From NCBI GenBank assembly GCA_028829895.1, contig CM054181.1:13793001-13857000 (forward strand): DNA of 64,000 nt, read 5' to 3'. The DNA comes from Sinotaia quadrata (lineage: Eukaryota > Mollusca > Gastropoda > Architaenioglossa > Viviparidae). Shown here one piece after another: positions 23,747 to 35,785 of the stretch (position 1 is the first letter of the stretch; every line of letters begins with the position of its first letter). Under the pieces are notes generated by a model. The model was not told the origin of the DNA, ran no database searches, and worked only from the letters and a program-made list of their open reading frames with translations. A program made the translations under genes and the position numbers.

Positions 23747-23938
23747 CTTATTTTTCTTTCTTTCTTTCTCTTATTCTTTCTTTCTTTCTTTCTCTTATCC
23801 TTCCTTCCTTTCTTTTTCTTTCTTTCTTTTATCCTTTCTTTCTTTCTTTCTTTCTTTCTCTTATTCTTTCTTTCTTTTATCCTTTCTTTCTTTCTTTCTC
23901 TTATTCTTTCTTTCTCTTATCCTTTCTTTCTTTCCTAA
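23655..23938 (+). repeat. (TTTC)n microsatellite with TTAT interruptions
   Basis: A long TTTC array broken by TCTTAT and TTTTATCC blocks. All three forward frames stay open through it (Ser/Phe/Leu-rich), which is a product of the repeat. Confidence 0.95.
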
Positions 23939-23964
23939 CAGATTGGATTTTTAAAGAAACTGTT

Positions 23965-24020
23965 TTCCTTTAGCTGATCGGTTTAATCGTTTTCAGACTT
24001 TTGACTTATTCATAGCATTT
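23965..24020 (+). repeat. Copy 1 of a ~60-bp dispersed repeat beside a TTTC array
   Basis: GGTTTAATCGTTTTCAGACT + TTTGACTTATTCA(T)AGCATTTT recurs at about 24619-24665. Both copies lie just right of a TTTC run followed by a short AT-rich stretch and a CCTTTAG motif, so array and flank form one duplicated or dispersed unit. Confidence 0.8.
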
Positions 24021-24489
24021 TTACACTTTAACTGCTAAATTCACACGTGGACCATTCTTACGAGTTCAGTTCGGAAGTTAATTATAGGTCCCTCACGAGA
24101 ATTCAAGTCTCGCCTGTAATTATAGGCGGCTTTTCTTACCACCATATTGCTAGGTCAATTGTCTGCTCAGGTTAAATGGAGTATTCCCCCCGCCGCCCAG
24201 TTCTGCTTCTCCCATATATTCCTGATTATCCGTTCGAGTTTTTCAGCTGTGAATGTGCCCCCCCCCCATCACTTGCTTACGCATAATTTACCCCCGCGTG
24301 CGCGTACACAAACACACTCACATACAGAAGGCACCGCAAGCAAATAATTTTCTTTTCCTTTCTTTTCTTTCAGTACCTTTTGGTAAAACTTTTACCTATA
24401 AAATTCATTCATTCTTTCAAGTATCTTCCTCCCATTTTTGTTCTTTCTTCTGTAAAAACATTTCCCACTATGATTCCTTCTTTAATCAA

Positions 24490-24490
24490 T

Positions 24491-24531
<41 letters not shown>
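24490..24531 (+). repeat. Second (TTTC)n run
   Basis: About ten TTTC units, followed by TTAATAGACTGGA (compare CTAACAGATTGGA after the first array). Confidence 0.92.
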
Positions 24532-24532
<1 letters not shown>

Positions 24533-24614
24533 AATAGACTGGAATAATTTGTTGGGGTTTTTTAAATAAAAAAAAAAAAAACTGTGTGCTTGCTTCTTCA
24601 TTTCCTTTAGATGT

Positions 24615-24665
24615 TTGGTTTAATCGTTTTCAGACTTTTGACTTATTCAGAGCATTTTATACTTT
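24615..24665 (+). repeat. Copy 2 of the dispersed repeat beside a TTTC array
   Basis: Same segment as near 23980 (GGTTTAATCGTTTTCAGACT...) with one or two differences. Confidence 0.8.
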
Positions 24666-25374
24666 AAACCTAATTTCTTAACACAAACTACACACCACGC
24701 TTACTAGTCTAATACTTCTGTGAGAGGGTTAAGAGAAAATTGAACGAAATTTAAACTGCTTTTATGTTTTGTCGCGCTCTCTCTCCATTGACCTGAGCGG
24801 CACGAAATTATAATCAAAGTCTGGAGTGGCGTATCCATGCACTTTAGCGCTGAGGGTGGGTGGGTGGTAGATGAATAAGGACGTAGTGCTAGGATGGAAG
24901 AGATTACAAGTGACAAATTAGTCATATGACTGACACCTAATTTCATGCTGCCGTTTCCAGACGCCACGTGAACGTTGATGGGACGATTTAGCTCTGTGAC
25001 AGGGGTAGAGTTGAAAGTGACTCCCCCCGTCCCCGTCCAGTCATTTCTGACAGTCTTGTGTGGTGTACCATCTGTCAGACAGCTGGGGGGGGGGGGGGGT
25101 AGCAATTTATTATCATGTCCACTCTTCAGCTAATCAAAATTCAAAATTCAAAAAAATAATATTAGTCTCGATTGAAGTTACTAGCTTTCTTTTCACCCCA
25201 TCTCTCCCTCCTCCTTCCCCCCCGCCATTTTTTCGCTCTAATAATTTATAACATTTAGAAGATATTGTTCACTTTCTCATTTACTCATTCACTCAATCAT
25301 ATAAGTATGCTTTTATTCGAGCTAATCAACAAATCGTCATTAATCAGTCAATATTAACCAGCCAACCAGCCAAT

Positions 25375-25400
25375 CACCATCCAACCAACCAACCAACCAA

Positions 25401-25435
<35 letters not shown>

Positions 25436-25482
25436 ACCAACCAACCAACCAACCAACCAACCAACCAACCAACCAACCAATA
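25375..25482 (+). repeat. (CCAA)n(CCAG)n(CCAA)n microsatellite
   Basis: A block of CCAG units is embedded in CCAA units, the usual picture of a variant expanding inside a tetranucleotide array. Confidence 0.93.
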
Positions 25483-26019
25483 ATATTTCGTTCGTTTGTC
25501 TGAATTAGTTCAGAGCAAGTATCTCCATATACTTATTGTCTATGCAATTAGACCAAGGCATGCATAATTATTGTGTTCTGTATATGTATGCGTAGGCGTG
25601 TGTGTATAATTAAATGTGTGAATGTAAGTATGTGTATTTGAATATGTGTAAAAGTGTCCGTGTAGGTGTGAACATACGTCAGTAAATGAATGTGTACGTA
25701 TGTGTGTACGTTTCTGTTTCCCAATCTTACCGTGTTGAAATTTGTCATCAGTGTTGACAGGGGCAGCCATTACTAATTTTATTTGCGAGTTTCCGTTCTT
25801 TTCTTCCCTTACCTTTATTATGTGACTTCTAAGACCCCCCCCCCTTTTACTGTGTGACCTTCAAGACTCCTACCTTACCTTGTCAGTATGTTCTGAATTC
25901 GAGTGAGGATATAATTTATAGCTGACAAATTGTATGTCCTCTAGTCTTCAATATTCAAATTATCTGGACGTCTGTAGTAGTAATATTTTGACTTGCGAAA
26001 TGATATGTTAAGAGGAGAT

Positions 26020-26020
26020 A

Positions 26021-26102
<82 letters not shown>
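26020..26102 (+). repeat. (GA)n microsatellite
   Basis: About 40 uninterrupted GA units, a pure purine strand. Confidence 0.95.
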
Positions 26103-26105
<3 letters not shown>

Positions 26106-26989
26106 CATCTGTCTATAAGATTAGATTAGTTTGATTTTACATTCATTTTCTCTCCCCACTCCGATCTGCCTATCTGTTTTTCCTTTTCTCTATCTCTGGT
26201 TTAGTCCATTCCCTCTTTTATTTATAATTTCTCATAAACTTATTTTTAATTTATCCGTCGGACCTCACTGAACAAAAGCACAAGGTAGAAATTTTCTAGA
26301 AAAAGTTCATGTTTCTCAGATAGAGTGGCCATTGCCCCTAGTAACATTTACCATCATGCCTAGTAGCTGTATACAATGTATAGCATTATCTCTTACTACA
26401 GGAGTTGCCTCCCTTTACTCGTAATTCGGGTAGAATAATTGTGGCTCAACGAAATGGCTGTCGTTTCGCTCGCGACATTGAACTATTAACATCAATGAAT
26501 AATAACCGAAACACAGTTATTCGTTTGACCACGTGTTTAAAGCTTTGTTGATGTTATACTTTCCCACGAGGTCCTTTTATTTCTTCTTCTTTTTGGACAG
26601 AGATGCTTAGCGACTGACTAGGTTGCTGAACTGAAGGTCAGCCAGATAGGTTCAGGACTGAAGATGTAGGTTTACGCATTTCTTGGGAAAGGCCTGCTGA
26701 CATTTTTATCATTTCGCTTTTGTAAGCAATGGAACAGAGTGTAACTGTTAAGGAATGAAAGAATGGAGTAAAACTGTTAAGGAATGAAAACGTTTTCAGC
26801 GGACCGAGGACTCAATTAAGGTACCAGGATCAGGTCGAGAGATTCATGGAAAAGTCAGTGTTGACGGTAGCTGAGAATGTAAAACAAATAAACACATAAC
26901 GGACAAAAGATTAGTCAGAGAGCGACCAGAGAGACAGGATTTCGACAGTCTGAATATGATAGACAACTCTTAGCTTGACATAAACATAG

Positions 26990-27660
26990 ATTTTCATACA
27001 ATCAGACAGAGTGAAGGGTGAGTTAGACACGGAGTGAGGGGGTAGACAAACTGAGACTGAGGGGTCATTTAGTGAATGGTCAGTCAGACACATAGAGAAT
27101 GAGGGGTCAGTTTGATAGACACAGAGAATGAGGGGTCAATTTGATAGACACAGAGAGTGAATGGTCAGTCAGACACATAGAGAATGAGGGGTCAGTTTGA
27201 TAGATCACAGAGAGTGAATGGTCAGTCAGACACAGAGAATGAGGGGTCATTTTGATAGAGAATGAGGGGTCATTTTGATAGAGAATGAGGGGTCAGTTTT
27301 GATAGACACAGAGAGCGAGAGGTCAGTTTGATAGACACAGAGAGTGAGGGGTCATTTTTGATAGACACAGAGAGTGAATAGTCAGTCACGGAGAGTGAAG
27401 GATCGATAGACACAGAGAGTGAATAGTCAGTCAGACACACAGAGAGTGAAGGGTCACTTATACACAGAATGAGGAGTCAGACACAGTGAGGGGTCAGAGA
27501 GTGATGGATCAGCCAAACACAGAGTGGTGATTAGTTATAAAGTGAGGGGTCAATTAGACTGACACAGAGTGAAGGGTCTGTCAGACAAACACAGAGTGAT
27601 GGTCAGTTGTGAAGGGTCAGTTAGAGAGTGAAAAGTCAGTCACACACAGAGGGAGGCAGA
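26990..27660 (+). repeat. Degenerate ~30-bp minisatellite (GAGGGGTCAGTTTGATAGACACAGAGA)
   Basis: Variants of 'AGAGTGAGGGGTCAGT(T/C)(T/A)GA(T/C)A(G/C)ACACAG' fill the region with strong length and base variation. The array is old and heterogeneous. Confidence 0.85.
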
Positions 27661-27729
27661 TTGATAAAAGGTCAGACTGAACATACAGACAGAAGGTCGC
27701 TTGACGTCAGACAAACAAATAGATATAGG

Positions 27730-27945
27730 TTCAGTATGATTGTAATCAGACGGATGGAGAGGTAGATACAGGTTCAGTATGATGGTAATCAGACGGATGG
27801 AGAGGTAGATACGGGTTCAGTATGATGGTAATCAGACGGATGGAGAGGCAGATATGGGTTTAGTATGATGGTAATCAGACGGATGGAGAGGTAGATACGG
27901 GTTCAGTATGATGGTAAGGAGATATAGAGAGATAAAGGTTCAATA
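27730..27945 (+). repeat. 43-bp minisatellite, ~5 copies
   Basis: GGTAATCAGACGGATGGAGA + GGTAGATACGGGTTCAGTATGAT recurs with few changes. Confidence 0.92.
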
Positions 27946-28094
27946 CGATGGTAATCAGACAGATGTCGGAGATCAATTTTTAATATATTGGTAGGCAGAC
28001 TGACGAGTTAGTCAGATGGACAATCAATCCAAGTTATAGATAAACTCGATCAGAGTAAAGTATATACACGGATATATATATATATATAGAGAGA

Positions 28095-28102
28095 GTGTGT
28101 GT

Positions 28103-28149
<47 letters not shown>

Positions 28150-28219
28150 TGTGTGTGTGTTTGTGTGTGTTTGTGTGTTTGTGTGTGTGTGTGTGTTTGT
28201 GTGTTTGTGTGTGTGTGTT

Positions 28220-28256
<37 letters not shown>

Positions 28257-28309
28257 GTTTGTGTGTGTGTGTTTGTGTGTTTGTGTGTGTGTGTGTTTGT
28301 GTGTGTGTT

Positions 28310-28349
<40 letters not shown>

Positions 28350-28362
28350 TGTGTGTGTGGAG
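28095..28362 (+). repeat. (GT)n with interspersed TTTGTG
   Basis: About 270 bp of GT with regular T interruptions. All three forward frames are open as Cys/Val repeats, which is an artefact. Confidence 0.95.
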
Positions 28363-29432
28363 AGGGAGAGATTAATGGAGGAGAGGCCTAAACGAGATTT
28401 GGAATTTTTCTAAACAAATCTTTCAAATAAATATCTTATTATAATATATCTATTCCGTTTTGAAAAAGTAAATATATATATATTCCATTTGGCACTATTG
28501 TGTTTTTGACAGACAGACAGTTCAAGATTGGTCAGATGAAAGAGATAACTGTAAGCAGACAGACAAAAAGATATATTACAATAACCATAGTACATAGATA
28601 TATAGGACAAATATACACACTTAAAAAGCTCTAGATTTTCAAATATACAGTTATCAAACCATGAGTTCCACATTCTTTATTCTCCTCCACACCTGTGTCA
28701 ATACACGAACAATGGCCATTGCAATCTGGGTGAGAGCAACTATGGCACATTGCGTACACCCAACCTACGGCGCTTCTCGATTCGCCCATACTTCAGTAAG
28801 GGGAGACCACCAGAACAAGCATTCGTTTTGGATGAATTGACGAATTTTATGGTTTCAGAAAACATTTTAAAAGTAACATATATTAATAAACAGACTTGAT
28901 GATTCGCAATGTTTTATATCATCAAGGCTTACCAATACTTCAAGAAATAAAGGAAAAAGTAAGTAAATAAGTAAAAAATTAGGACACCGATAAAGAACAC
29001 TAGATATTTTTGGGAAACGGATGAGGAACGGAAAGAGAGACTATTAATTTAAAGAAGAAGGAAGAGAAATATAATGAGAGAGGTGGGAAAACTTTATTTT
29101 AGAATTATAAGGATATAAGTATAATAACAGAGAGAAAGAATGAGAAAGAGGGAAATAAAGAAAGGTATGTTATGTGGAAAATTGTTATGAAATAATCTGA
29201 GTAAGTAGTTAGGAGAGGAAAAATACTTGTTTGTATGTGCTTGTAAGACACAGATCTACTGGGATATATATATATATATATGTGTGTGCATGCATATGTG
29301 TGTGAGCGTATGTGTACAGCCAATATTCGTAAGGTGAAGAAAAGAGCAAATTTTACACATTTTGTAGTCGATTGAGAGCATCTTAATACAGCGTATCTAA
29401 TTAACGCGTCACTTTAACAACTGCTGCTGCAA

Positions 29433-30112
29433 TTGCTTGTAGACCTTACTGCTGTTAGTATTACTAGCACTTCTTCAACTAGTAGTTTTGCTACTTTTCT
29501 AGTGCTTGTAGACCTTACTGCTGTTAGTATTACTAGCACTTCTTCAACCAGTAGTTTTGCTACTCTTCTAGTGCTTGTAGACCTTACTGCTGTTAGTATT
29601 ACTAGCACTTCTTCAACCAGTAGTTTTGCTACTCTTCTAGTGCTTGTAGACCTTACTGCTGTTAGTATTACTAGCACTTCTTCAACCAGTAGTTTTGCTA
29701 CTCTTCTAGTGCTTGTAGACCTTACTGCTGTTAGTATTACTAGCACTTCTTCAAACAGTAGTTTTGCTACTCTTCTAGTGCTTGTAAACCTTACTGCTGT
29801 TAGTATTACTAGCACTTCTTCAACTAGTAGTTTTGCTACTCCTTCTAGTGCTTGTAGACCTTACTGCTGTTAGTATTACTAGCACTTCTTCAACTAGTAG
29901 TTTCGCTACTCCTTCTAGTGCTTGTAGATGTTAGTATTACTAGCACTTCTTAACTAGTAGTTTTGCTACTCCTTCTAGTGCTTGTAGATGTTAGTATTAC
30001 TAGCACTTCTTAACTAGTAGTTTTGCTACTCCTTCTAGTGCTTGTAGACCTTACTGCTGTTAGTATTACTAGCACTTCTTCAACCAGTAGTTTTGCTACT
30101 CTTTCTAGTGCT
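29433..30112 (+). repeat. 69-bp minisatellite, ~10 copies, open on both strands
   Basis: A 69-bp unit (CTAGTGCTTGTAGACCTTAC...TAGTTTTGCTACTCTT) is tandemly repeated; later copies are shortened or carry an extra C (ACTCCTT). Because 69 is a multiple of three, it gives a 23-residue repeat on the + strand (LVLVDLTAVS...) and another on the - strand (EVLVILTAVRSTSTRRVAKL). No splice signals, charge pattern or homology support a protein, and the extra base breaks the frame in later copies. Confidence 0.93.
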
Positions 30113-30800
30113 TGTACTCCTCCTGCTGCTACTCAGACTACAGACGACTACTACGTAGCTACCTTTGTTACACCTGCTATTTTAACTTGTCATGTTCTTT
30201 TACTACTTCTTGTCCTACTTCATTACTTCTATTATTATTACATGCACTCCTACTAACAGTGCTTTTACTACTTCTGCTACAACTACTCATATTAGTATTG
30301 CTACTACCTTTGTTACTTCTACTCAACGTTTCCTCAAATATTTTTCACTGTGTGCGCGAAACTGGCGGTTGTTTGAAAAAATTGCCTACAAAAACTCGTG
30401 CACGAAATTTTGAAAATGAGCCACGCCCTTTAGAGGGAGCATTGCTACTACTACGGTGTCCACTTCTCAAACTGCTACTACTTCTGCTACTACTACTGCT
30501 ACTACTACTGCTACTACTACTCAAATTAGTATTGCTACTATCTTAGTACTACAACTACGTCACTTCTCCCACCACTAGTTTTTCTGCTACTCGATACTAT
30601 TTTGCTATTTATATTACTACTTTAAAATTATTGATACTGTTAACTTCTTCAACTTTTGTTTCATGTACTAATGGTGTTTTATTACTTCTCGTACTTCTAC
30701 TATTTTTTGGTTCTACTGCTTTCCTACTCCTAGTGTTACAACTCCTTCTAATGCCCTACTTTATAATCATTTCCCAGATTGTTGTAATATTTAATTTAGC
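30112..30800 (+). repeat. CTA/ACT trinucleotide-rich low-complexity region
   Basis: TACTACT, TGCTACT and TTACTACT blocks without a strict unit follow the 69-bp array and look derived from it. A short unique insert (about 30345-30445, TGTGCGCGAAACTGGCGGTT...) interrupts it. Confidence 0.8.
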
Positions 30801-31631
30801 CCGAACCTGTGTCAAAATGAAGTTTTATGTGGTAGAAAGACTGTAGGCTAATTAACTGAAAGATTTCCGAATTTTCTTCTTTATTGCGTAAGCAAAGTCT
30901 GTTATTAGACAGATTGACCCCACTGTCCTCTTGAGGTTATAATTCATCAGACTAGAAAGCTTAACTTTTGGTATCGCTACCTCAGCTAACTGAACAGTAG
31001 GTAATGGCAGTGAACTAGTGCTAACTAACTGAACAGTAGGTTCAAGGTAGCCTTGAACTTCGATCGCTTAACTATTTACGGAAATGGAAGGGGTGTGTGT
31101 TGTCTAGAAATTAGTCATGTACAGCGTACAATGCAAATATCAGGCCGGAGGTCAGGTTGTGTTTTATACATGCACGAAGACTTATGAATGACAAAGACTG
31201 CAGAAACAGCTGGAAATGGATTCAGCATGGACCACGTGACAAGAGATGTGTTATACATTAGGTGCATGTCCCAAGTTATTTTTAGGACGCGCTCAACTCC
31301 TTCAGAACATAGAGGAAGGGAAGAGTGACAACTATTTTAACTCCTTCCTTTATTTGTCACTGTCCATACACTTTTGATTATGATATATTTTTGTCATGAA
31401 ATTCGTAGAGCATTTATTCATATTACTGATATTTATACAGTAACATTTTAAGGACATCGTGCACTGCAACAACCGAACACGCAATGAAAATACAATACAA
31501 CAATTCAATACAAATCATGGGCTAATTCCTATCAGAGAACAGAAATAGAGTTATTAAAGATAAGCGATAATAGTTGTTACATAACCTGAGTTAAATGCTG
31601 TCTCGACAGTGCGCTTTTGCAAAGTCAAAAG

Positions 31632-32042
<411 letters not shown>

Positions 32043-32049
<7 letters not shown>

Positions 32050-32111
32050 CTTAGTCTTTTCGACCGTTGGGGCACCACTAATGACCTGACAACCAGTTTC
32101 CTCCATTCTCC
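32043..32111 (-). mobile_element. 5'-truncated LINE 3' end (ORF2 C-terminus) with GATA tail
   Basis: On the - strand the sequence reads GEWRKLVVRSLVVPQRSKRL-RDR-stop. The TAG stop is made by the first GATAG of the tail. The same peptide with small changes occurs at 41225-41345. 'W(R/K)KLVVRSSVVPQRP.RLRDR' is a form of reverse-transcriptase ORF terminus I associate with invertebrate non-LTR elements. Only about 66 bp of homology remain before unrelated sequence, typical of a dead-on-arrival 5'-truncated insertion. Confidence 0.65.
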
Positions 32112-32204
32112 AAATACACTCTTTAGACAAACAATAAAAGTATGTTTTGTTTTGCTGATTGAAAACTGAGATTGAGATTAGCAATGTTGCAGCTTCTAGA
32201 ATGA

Positions 32205-32590
32205 AATTATGAATACTGTTACTTCTTTTGCTGCTACTACTGAAACTGCTATTACTACTTTACCAATACTGTTACTTCTTTTGCTGCTACTACTGAAACT
32301 GCTATTACTACTTTACCAATGCTTTTACTACTTTAACAATGCTATTACTACTTTACCAATGCTATTACTACTTTTGCTGCTACTACTGAAACTGCTATTG
32401 CTACTTTACCAATACTGTTACTTCTTTTGCTGCTACTACTGAAACTGCTATTACTACTTTACCAATACTGTTACTTCTTTTGCTGCTACTACTGAAACTG
32501 CTATTACTACTTTACCAATACTGTTACTTCTTTTGCTGCTACTACTGAAACTGCTATTACTACTTTACCAATGCTATTGCTACTGTTAGT
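32205..32590 (+). repeat. 53-bp minisatellite with partial units
   Basis: TTTACCAATACTGTTACTTC + TTTTGCTGCTACTACTGAAA + CTGCTATTACTAC recurs about seven times, some copies internally deleted. It is followed to about 32800 by CTA/ACT-rich sequence. Confidence 0.92.
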
Positions 32591-33232
32591 AGTTAACTAC
32601 TATTTAATTGTTAATGCTCTAACTTCTTCTACTTCTACAAATCAACAACAACACCTGCTACTATTACTACTACTATACTACTACTACTATTACTACTACT
32701 AATATAGCTGTTGCTGTTTCTATCATTATTTTATGAAATACTACGACTACAGCTATTTCTATTAGTTTAATTGCAACAACAACTACTATTATTGCTATAG
32801 CTGTTGCCTGTGCTACCATTTTTATAGCTACAATTGAAAAATTTAAAAAAATAGAAATTTACTAAAATAATTGAAGAAAATTCTGATCTTACAAACAACA
32901 AGAGAAAAATATCCAATAAAAACAACAGCTAACAAACAAGAATAGACTAAATAAACCCATCTAAAAACTACAAAGCATATAGACAAAATAACGAAAAGAC
33001 TGACAAACAAAGGAAAAAATCCCTTCTGTATTCTTTAAATATTTAATTTCTTCTTTACTGATCGAACACAGATAAAAGAGCGTTTAAATGCAGAAATAAT
33101 AAACACTTTTGCTGTCTTCGTCAAGGACAGTAAATTACAAGGCTCTACAAGAAAACTTTACTTCCTTCAGAACATTCTTACAATTGGTGATCAATTCTCT
33201 TCCTCGCCCCCCACCCTCCTCTCTCTCTCACA

Positions 33233-33246
33233 CAAACACACGCACA

Positions 33247-33277
<31 letters not shown>

Positions 33278-33280
33278 GCG

Positions 33281-33322
<42 letters not shown>
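33233..33322 (+). repeat. (GCAC)n(CA)n microsatellite
   Basis: Alternating GCAC units grade into a CA run, purine-pyrimidine alternation throughout. Confidence 0.92.
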
Positions 33323-33326
<4 letters not shown>

Positions 33327-33879
33327 TTTTAAGTGCAATACTCATAACGATTACCTCCCCATCTTCAGACAAAATTCCTTTCTGACTATCATCTTGCAAC
33401 CACCGTGTTGCGTCAAAGGAACCAATCGACAGGACGAGGAAATGGTTTGGCGTAATTGTCGCTGCCGTGCACAGAGTCTCTTCGGCCAAACGCTCTTTCT
33501 CCATATGTATTTTTTTTTAAAAAAGGAAATGTTATTACATTTTATTTTAAATATAGGTTAGGTGGGTAATTTAAGAAGGATGTAAGCAGACCGTGCAATT
33601 TGTGCTCAATGAAGCGTAAAAAGCCGTGTAGAAGAGGAACGAAATAATGACGTTGTCAGGTGCTGTGGACATTAAGGTGCCACGCGTGTCCACGCTTTGA
33701 TGATCCTGGAGAAACAAGGTAATGAGTAGTTGTGGTTGTGGTTTCCATCGTCAATATTAGTTTTCGATAATTACTGATTGAGGATTGCGATGAGAAATTA
33801 TTCTTTCTTTCTTTCTTGAGTTACTTTCTCTTTGCAAGAACAGAAAGAAAACTGAATTATCATCTTGATTGTTCAAGCA

Positions 33880-34160
33880 AACGAGAGAAAACTAAATTGC
33901 CATCTTGATTGTTCTAGTCCAGAGAGAAAACTAAATTGCCATCTTGATTGTTCTAGTCCAGAGAGAAAACTAAATTGCCATCTTGATTGTTCTAGTCCAG
34001 AGAGAAAACTAAATTGCCACTCTGATTGTTCAAGCAAACGAGAGAAAACTAAATTGCCATCTTGATTATTCTAGTCCAGAGAGAAAACTAAATTGCCATC
34101 TTGATTGTTCTAGTCCAGAGAGAAAACTAAATCGCCATCTTGATTGTTCAAGCAAACGAG
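33880..34160 (+). repeat. 39-bp minisatellite, ~7 copies in two variants
   Basis: GAGAGAAAACTAAATTGCCA + TCTTGATTGTTCTAGTCCA alternates with a variant ending TCAAGCAAAC. The 13-residue peptide repeat (RKLNCHLDCSSPE) is incidental. Confidence 0.92.
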
Positions 34161-34317
34161 TTGTTAATTTACTGTATGCTTCAGACGCCGTTTGTTATTC
34201 GACCGATTAAACAAGAAATTGTATTTGGTCACATGACCATAAATTAGGTCTCAAGACTTAGTAATAGTAAACCACGTGACCAGAATACTTGAATGCTTCT
34301 TCTTACAACCCCCACCC

Positions 34318-34372
<55 letters not shown>

Positions 34373-34374
34373 GT
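34318..34374 (+). repeat. (ATT)n microsatellite, the AAT tail of the adjoining LINE
   Basis: About 18 ATT units end exactly where the LINE remnant begins (34375). On the - strand the LINE's 3' region runs straight into (AAT)n, as in I-like and RTE-like non-LTR elements, which end in short tandem repeats instead of poly(A). Confidence 0.9.
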
Positions 34375-35150
34375 TCAGCTTCTTTCCACGATTTTTGTTT
34401 GACTGTCGGTTGGAACCAAGGTCTCTGAATCTTACCAAGATTCTGGGAGATCCAAGGTTTTACGGAGGATGTGGGCACTTCCGCGGAGCGCTGCCTTGAG
34501 TAGTGGAGTAGTTTTTTTATGCCACAGTTCTCACACAAATTTTTATATGTATGTGTTTTGCTACTTCGTTGTATCGTTTGGTTGTATTCTGTTCCAGCCT
34601 GAACAGTTGTCTCATCCATGGATTTGCAGATTCTACATTTGGAATCATTTGAGATCTTCATGATTTTCGTGTGCTTTTCGTGTTGAGTGCTTGATCTTGT
34701 GCAGCTGTTATGAGTGCTTCTGTTTCTGCTTTCAATCCTGCCTCTTTCAACCATTTGTACGTTGATTGCTTTGTTGATATTTCGTCGGCTTGTCGTATAT
34801 ACTGGCCATGGAGAGGTTTCTGGCTCCAGGTATGTGCTAGTGCTTGCTTCGTTGTTTTCTTCCATGTTTCTTTGTCTGTTTCAGGGGTTTGGAATAGTCC
34901 ACTCATCTTTACTGCTTCTATCAGTGGATCATCTTTGTTGTTATTCCAGACGTAGTCCACAAGGCCAATGACTTCTCCTTCAATGACATGTTTGATTTTC
35001 TTGAGACCTCGGCCTCCCATTTTTCGAGATACATAGAGCCTGTCTACGTCTGCTTTGGGGTGTAAGGCTTTATGTATTGCGAGTAGTTTTCTTGTTTTTC
35101 AGTTCATTGTATCTGTCTATTGTCTGCATATATATGTGAGGATCCTGATC
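34375..35150 (-). pseudogene. LINE reverse-transcriptase ORF C-terminal remnant, frameshifted and internally deleted
   Basis: Reading the - strand from about 35150, the frames give RKLLAIHKALHPKADVDRLY, then VSRKMGGRGLKKIK, then KPLHGQYIRQ, KWLKEAGLKAETEALI and AAQDQAL. This is the well-known post-RT region of a family of invertebrate non-LTR retrotransposons (HPK(A/S)DVDRLY...RK.GGRGL; KPLHGQY; AAQDQAL). A frameshift near 34660-34690 precedes SNDSKCRICKSMDET, the CCHC-like zinc motif of the same ORF. Near 34515 the sequence jumps from CENCGIK directly to the extreme C-terminus (LKAALRGSAHILRKTL), so several hundred bases of the usual ORF are missing. The (AAT)n tail follows. It is defective and cannot encode a protein. 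Confidence 0.85.
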
Positions 35151-35239
35151 CTGTGGGGATGAACGAGCTACTGGAGAAGTTGATCTCAGTTTTTGTGTAA
35201 TTCGTATTGTCCATCTTTATGGGGTACCAACAGACTTTA

Positions 35240-35400
35240 GTAAGACGTCTTCATAGTTATCACTTATACTAAGGTAAAGACTTTGCTTTTAGTAAGATGT
35301 ATTCAAAATTATCACTTATACTAGATAAAACCTTGACTTTAGTAAGATGTATTCAAAATTATCACTTATACGAGATAAAACCTTGACTTTAGTAAGACCT
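35240..35400 (+). repeat. ~53-bp tandem repeat, 3 copies
   Basis: GACTTTAGTAAGA(C/T)GT(C/A)TTCA...TTATCACTTATAC(T/G)AGATAAA recurs, the first copy diverged. Confidence 0.85.
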
Positions 35401-35561
35401 CTTCAGAATTATCAATTACTAGCAGATATACCTGGCGTTACTCGATTAAAAAACAAAACGTACCGAACTGACCCCTGGCCAATGCATTTGCCAAGTGAAT
35501 CACAGGTACTTTTATGCTGCTATCGAGCCCGCCATCAAGAGCTGGAGGAGCTTGACCTCTA

Positions 35562-35785
35562 CTTCATTCAGTATAAGACCTCTACTTCTTTCAGTATAAG
35601 ACCTCTACTTCATTGAGTATAAGACCTCTACTTCATTGAGTATAAGACCTCTACTTCATTGAGTATAAGACCTCTACTTCATTGAGTATAAGACATCTAC
35701 TTCTTTGAGTATAAGACCTCTACTTCATTGAGTATAAGACCTCTACTTCATTGAGTATAAGACCTCTACTTCATTCATTAAAAAA
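35562..35785 (+). repeat. 23-bp minisatellite, ~10 copies
   Basis: CTCTACTTCATTGAGTATAA + GAC repeated, nearly uniform. Confidence 0.95.

Noticed and set aside
23415..23973. Phe/Ser/Leu-rich ORFs up to 179 codons that look like membrane proteins
   Set aside because: They are the TTTC microsatellite read in three frames; hydrophobicity follows from the repeat.
28095..28413. Three overlapping Cys/Val-repeat ORFs
   Set aside because: Translation of a (GT)n array in all three frames.
29414..29873. Antisense pair of 133- and 146-codon repeat proteins
   Set aside because: As coding genes: the 69-bp unit is open on both strands by chance, later copies break the frame, and no supporting signals exist.
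34710..34971. Plus-strand ORFs of 81-85 codons
   Set aside because: They are antisense shadows of the minus-strand LINE remnant.
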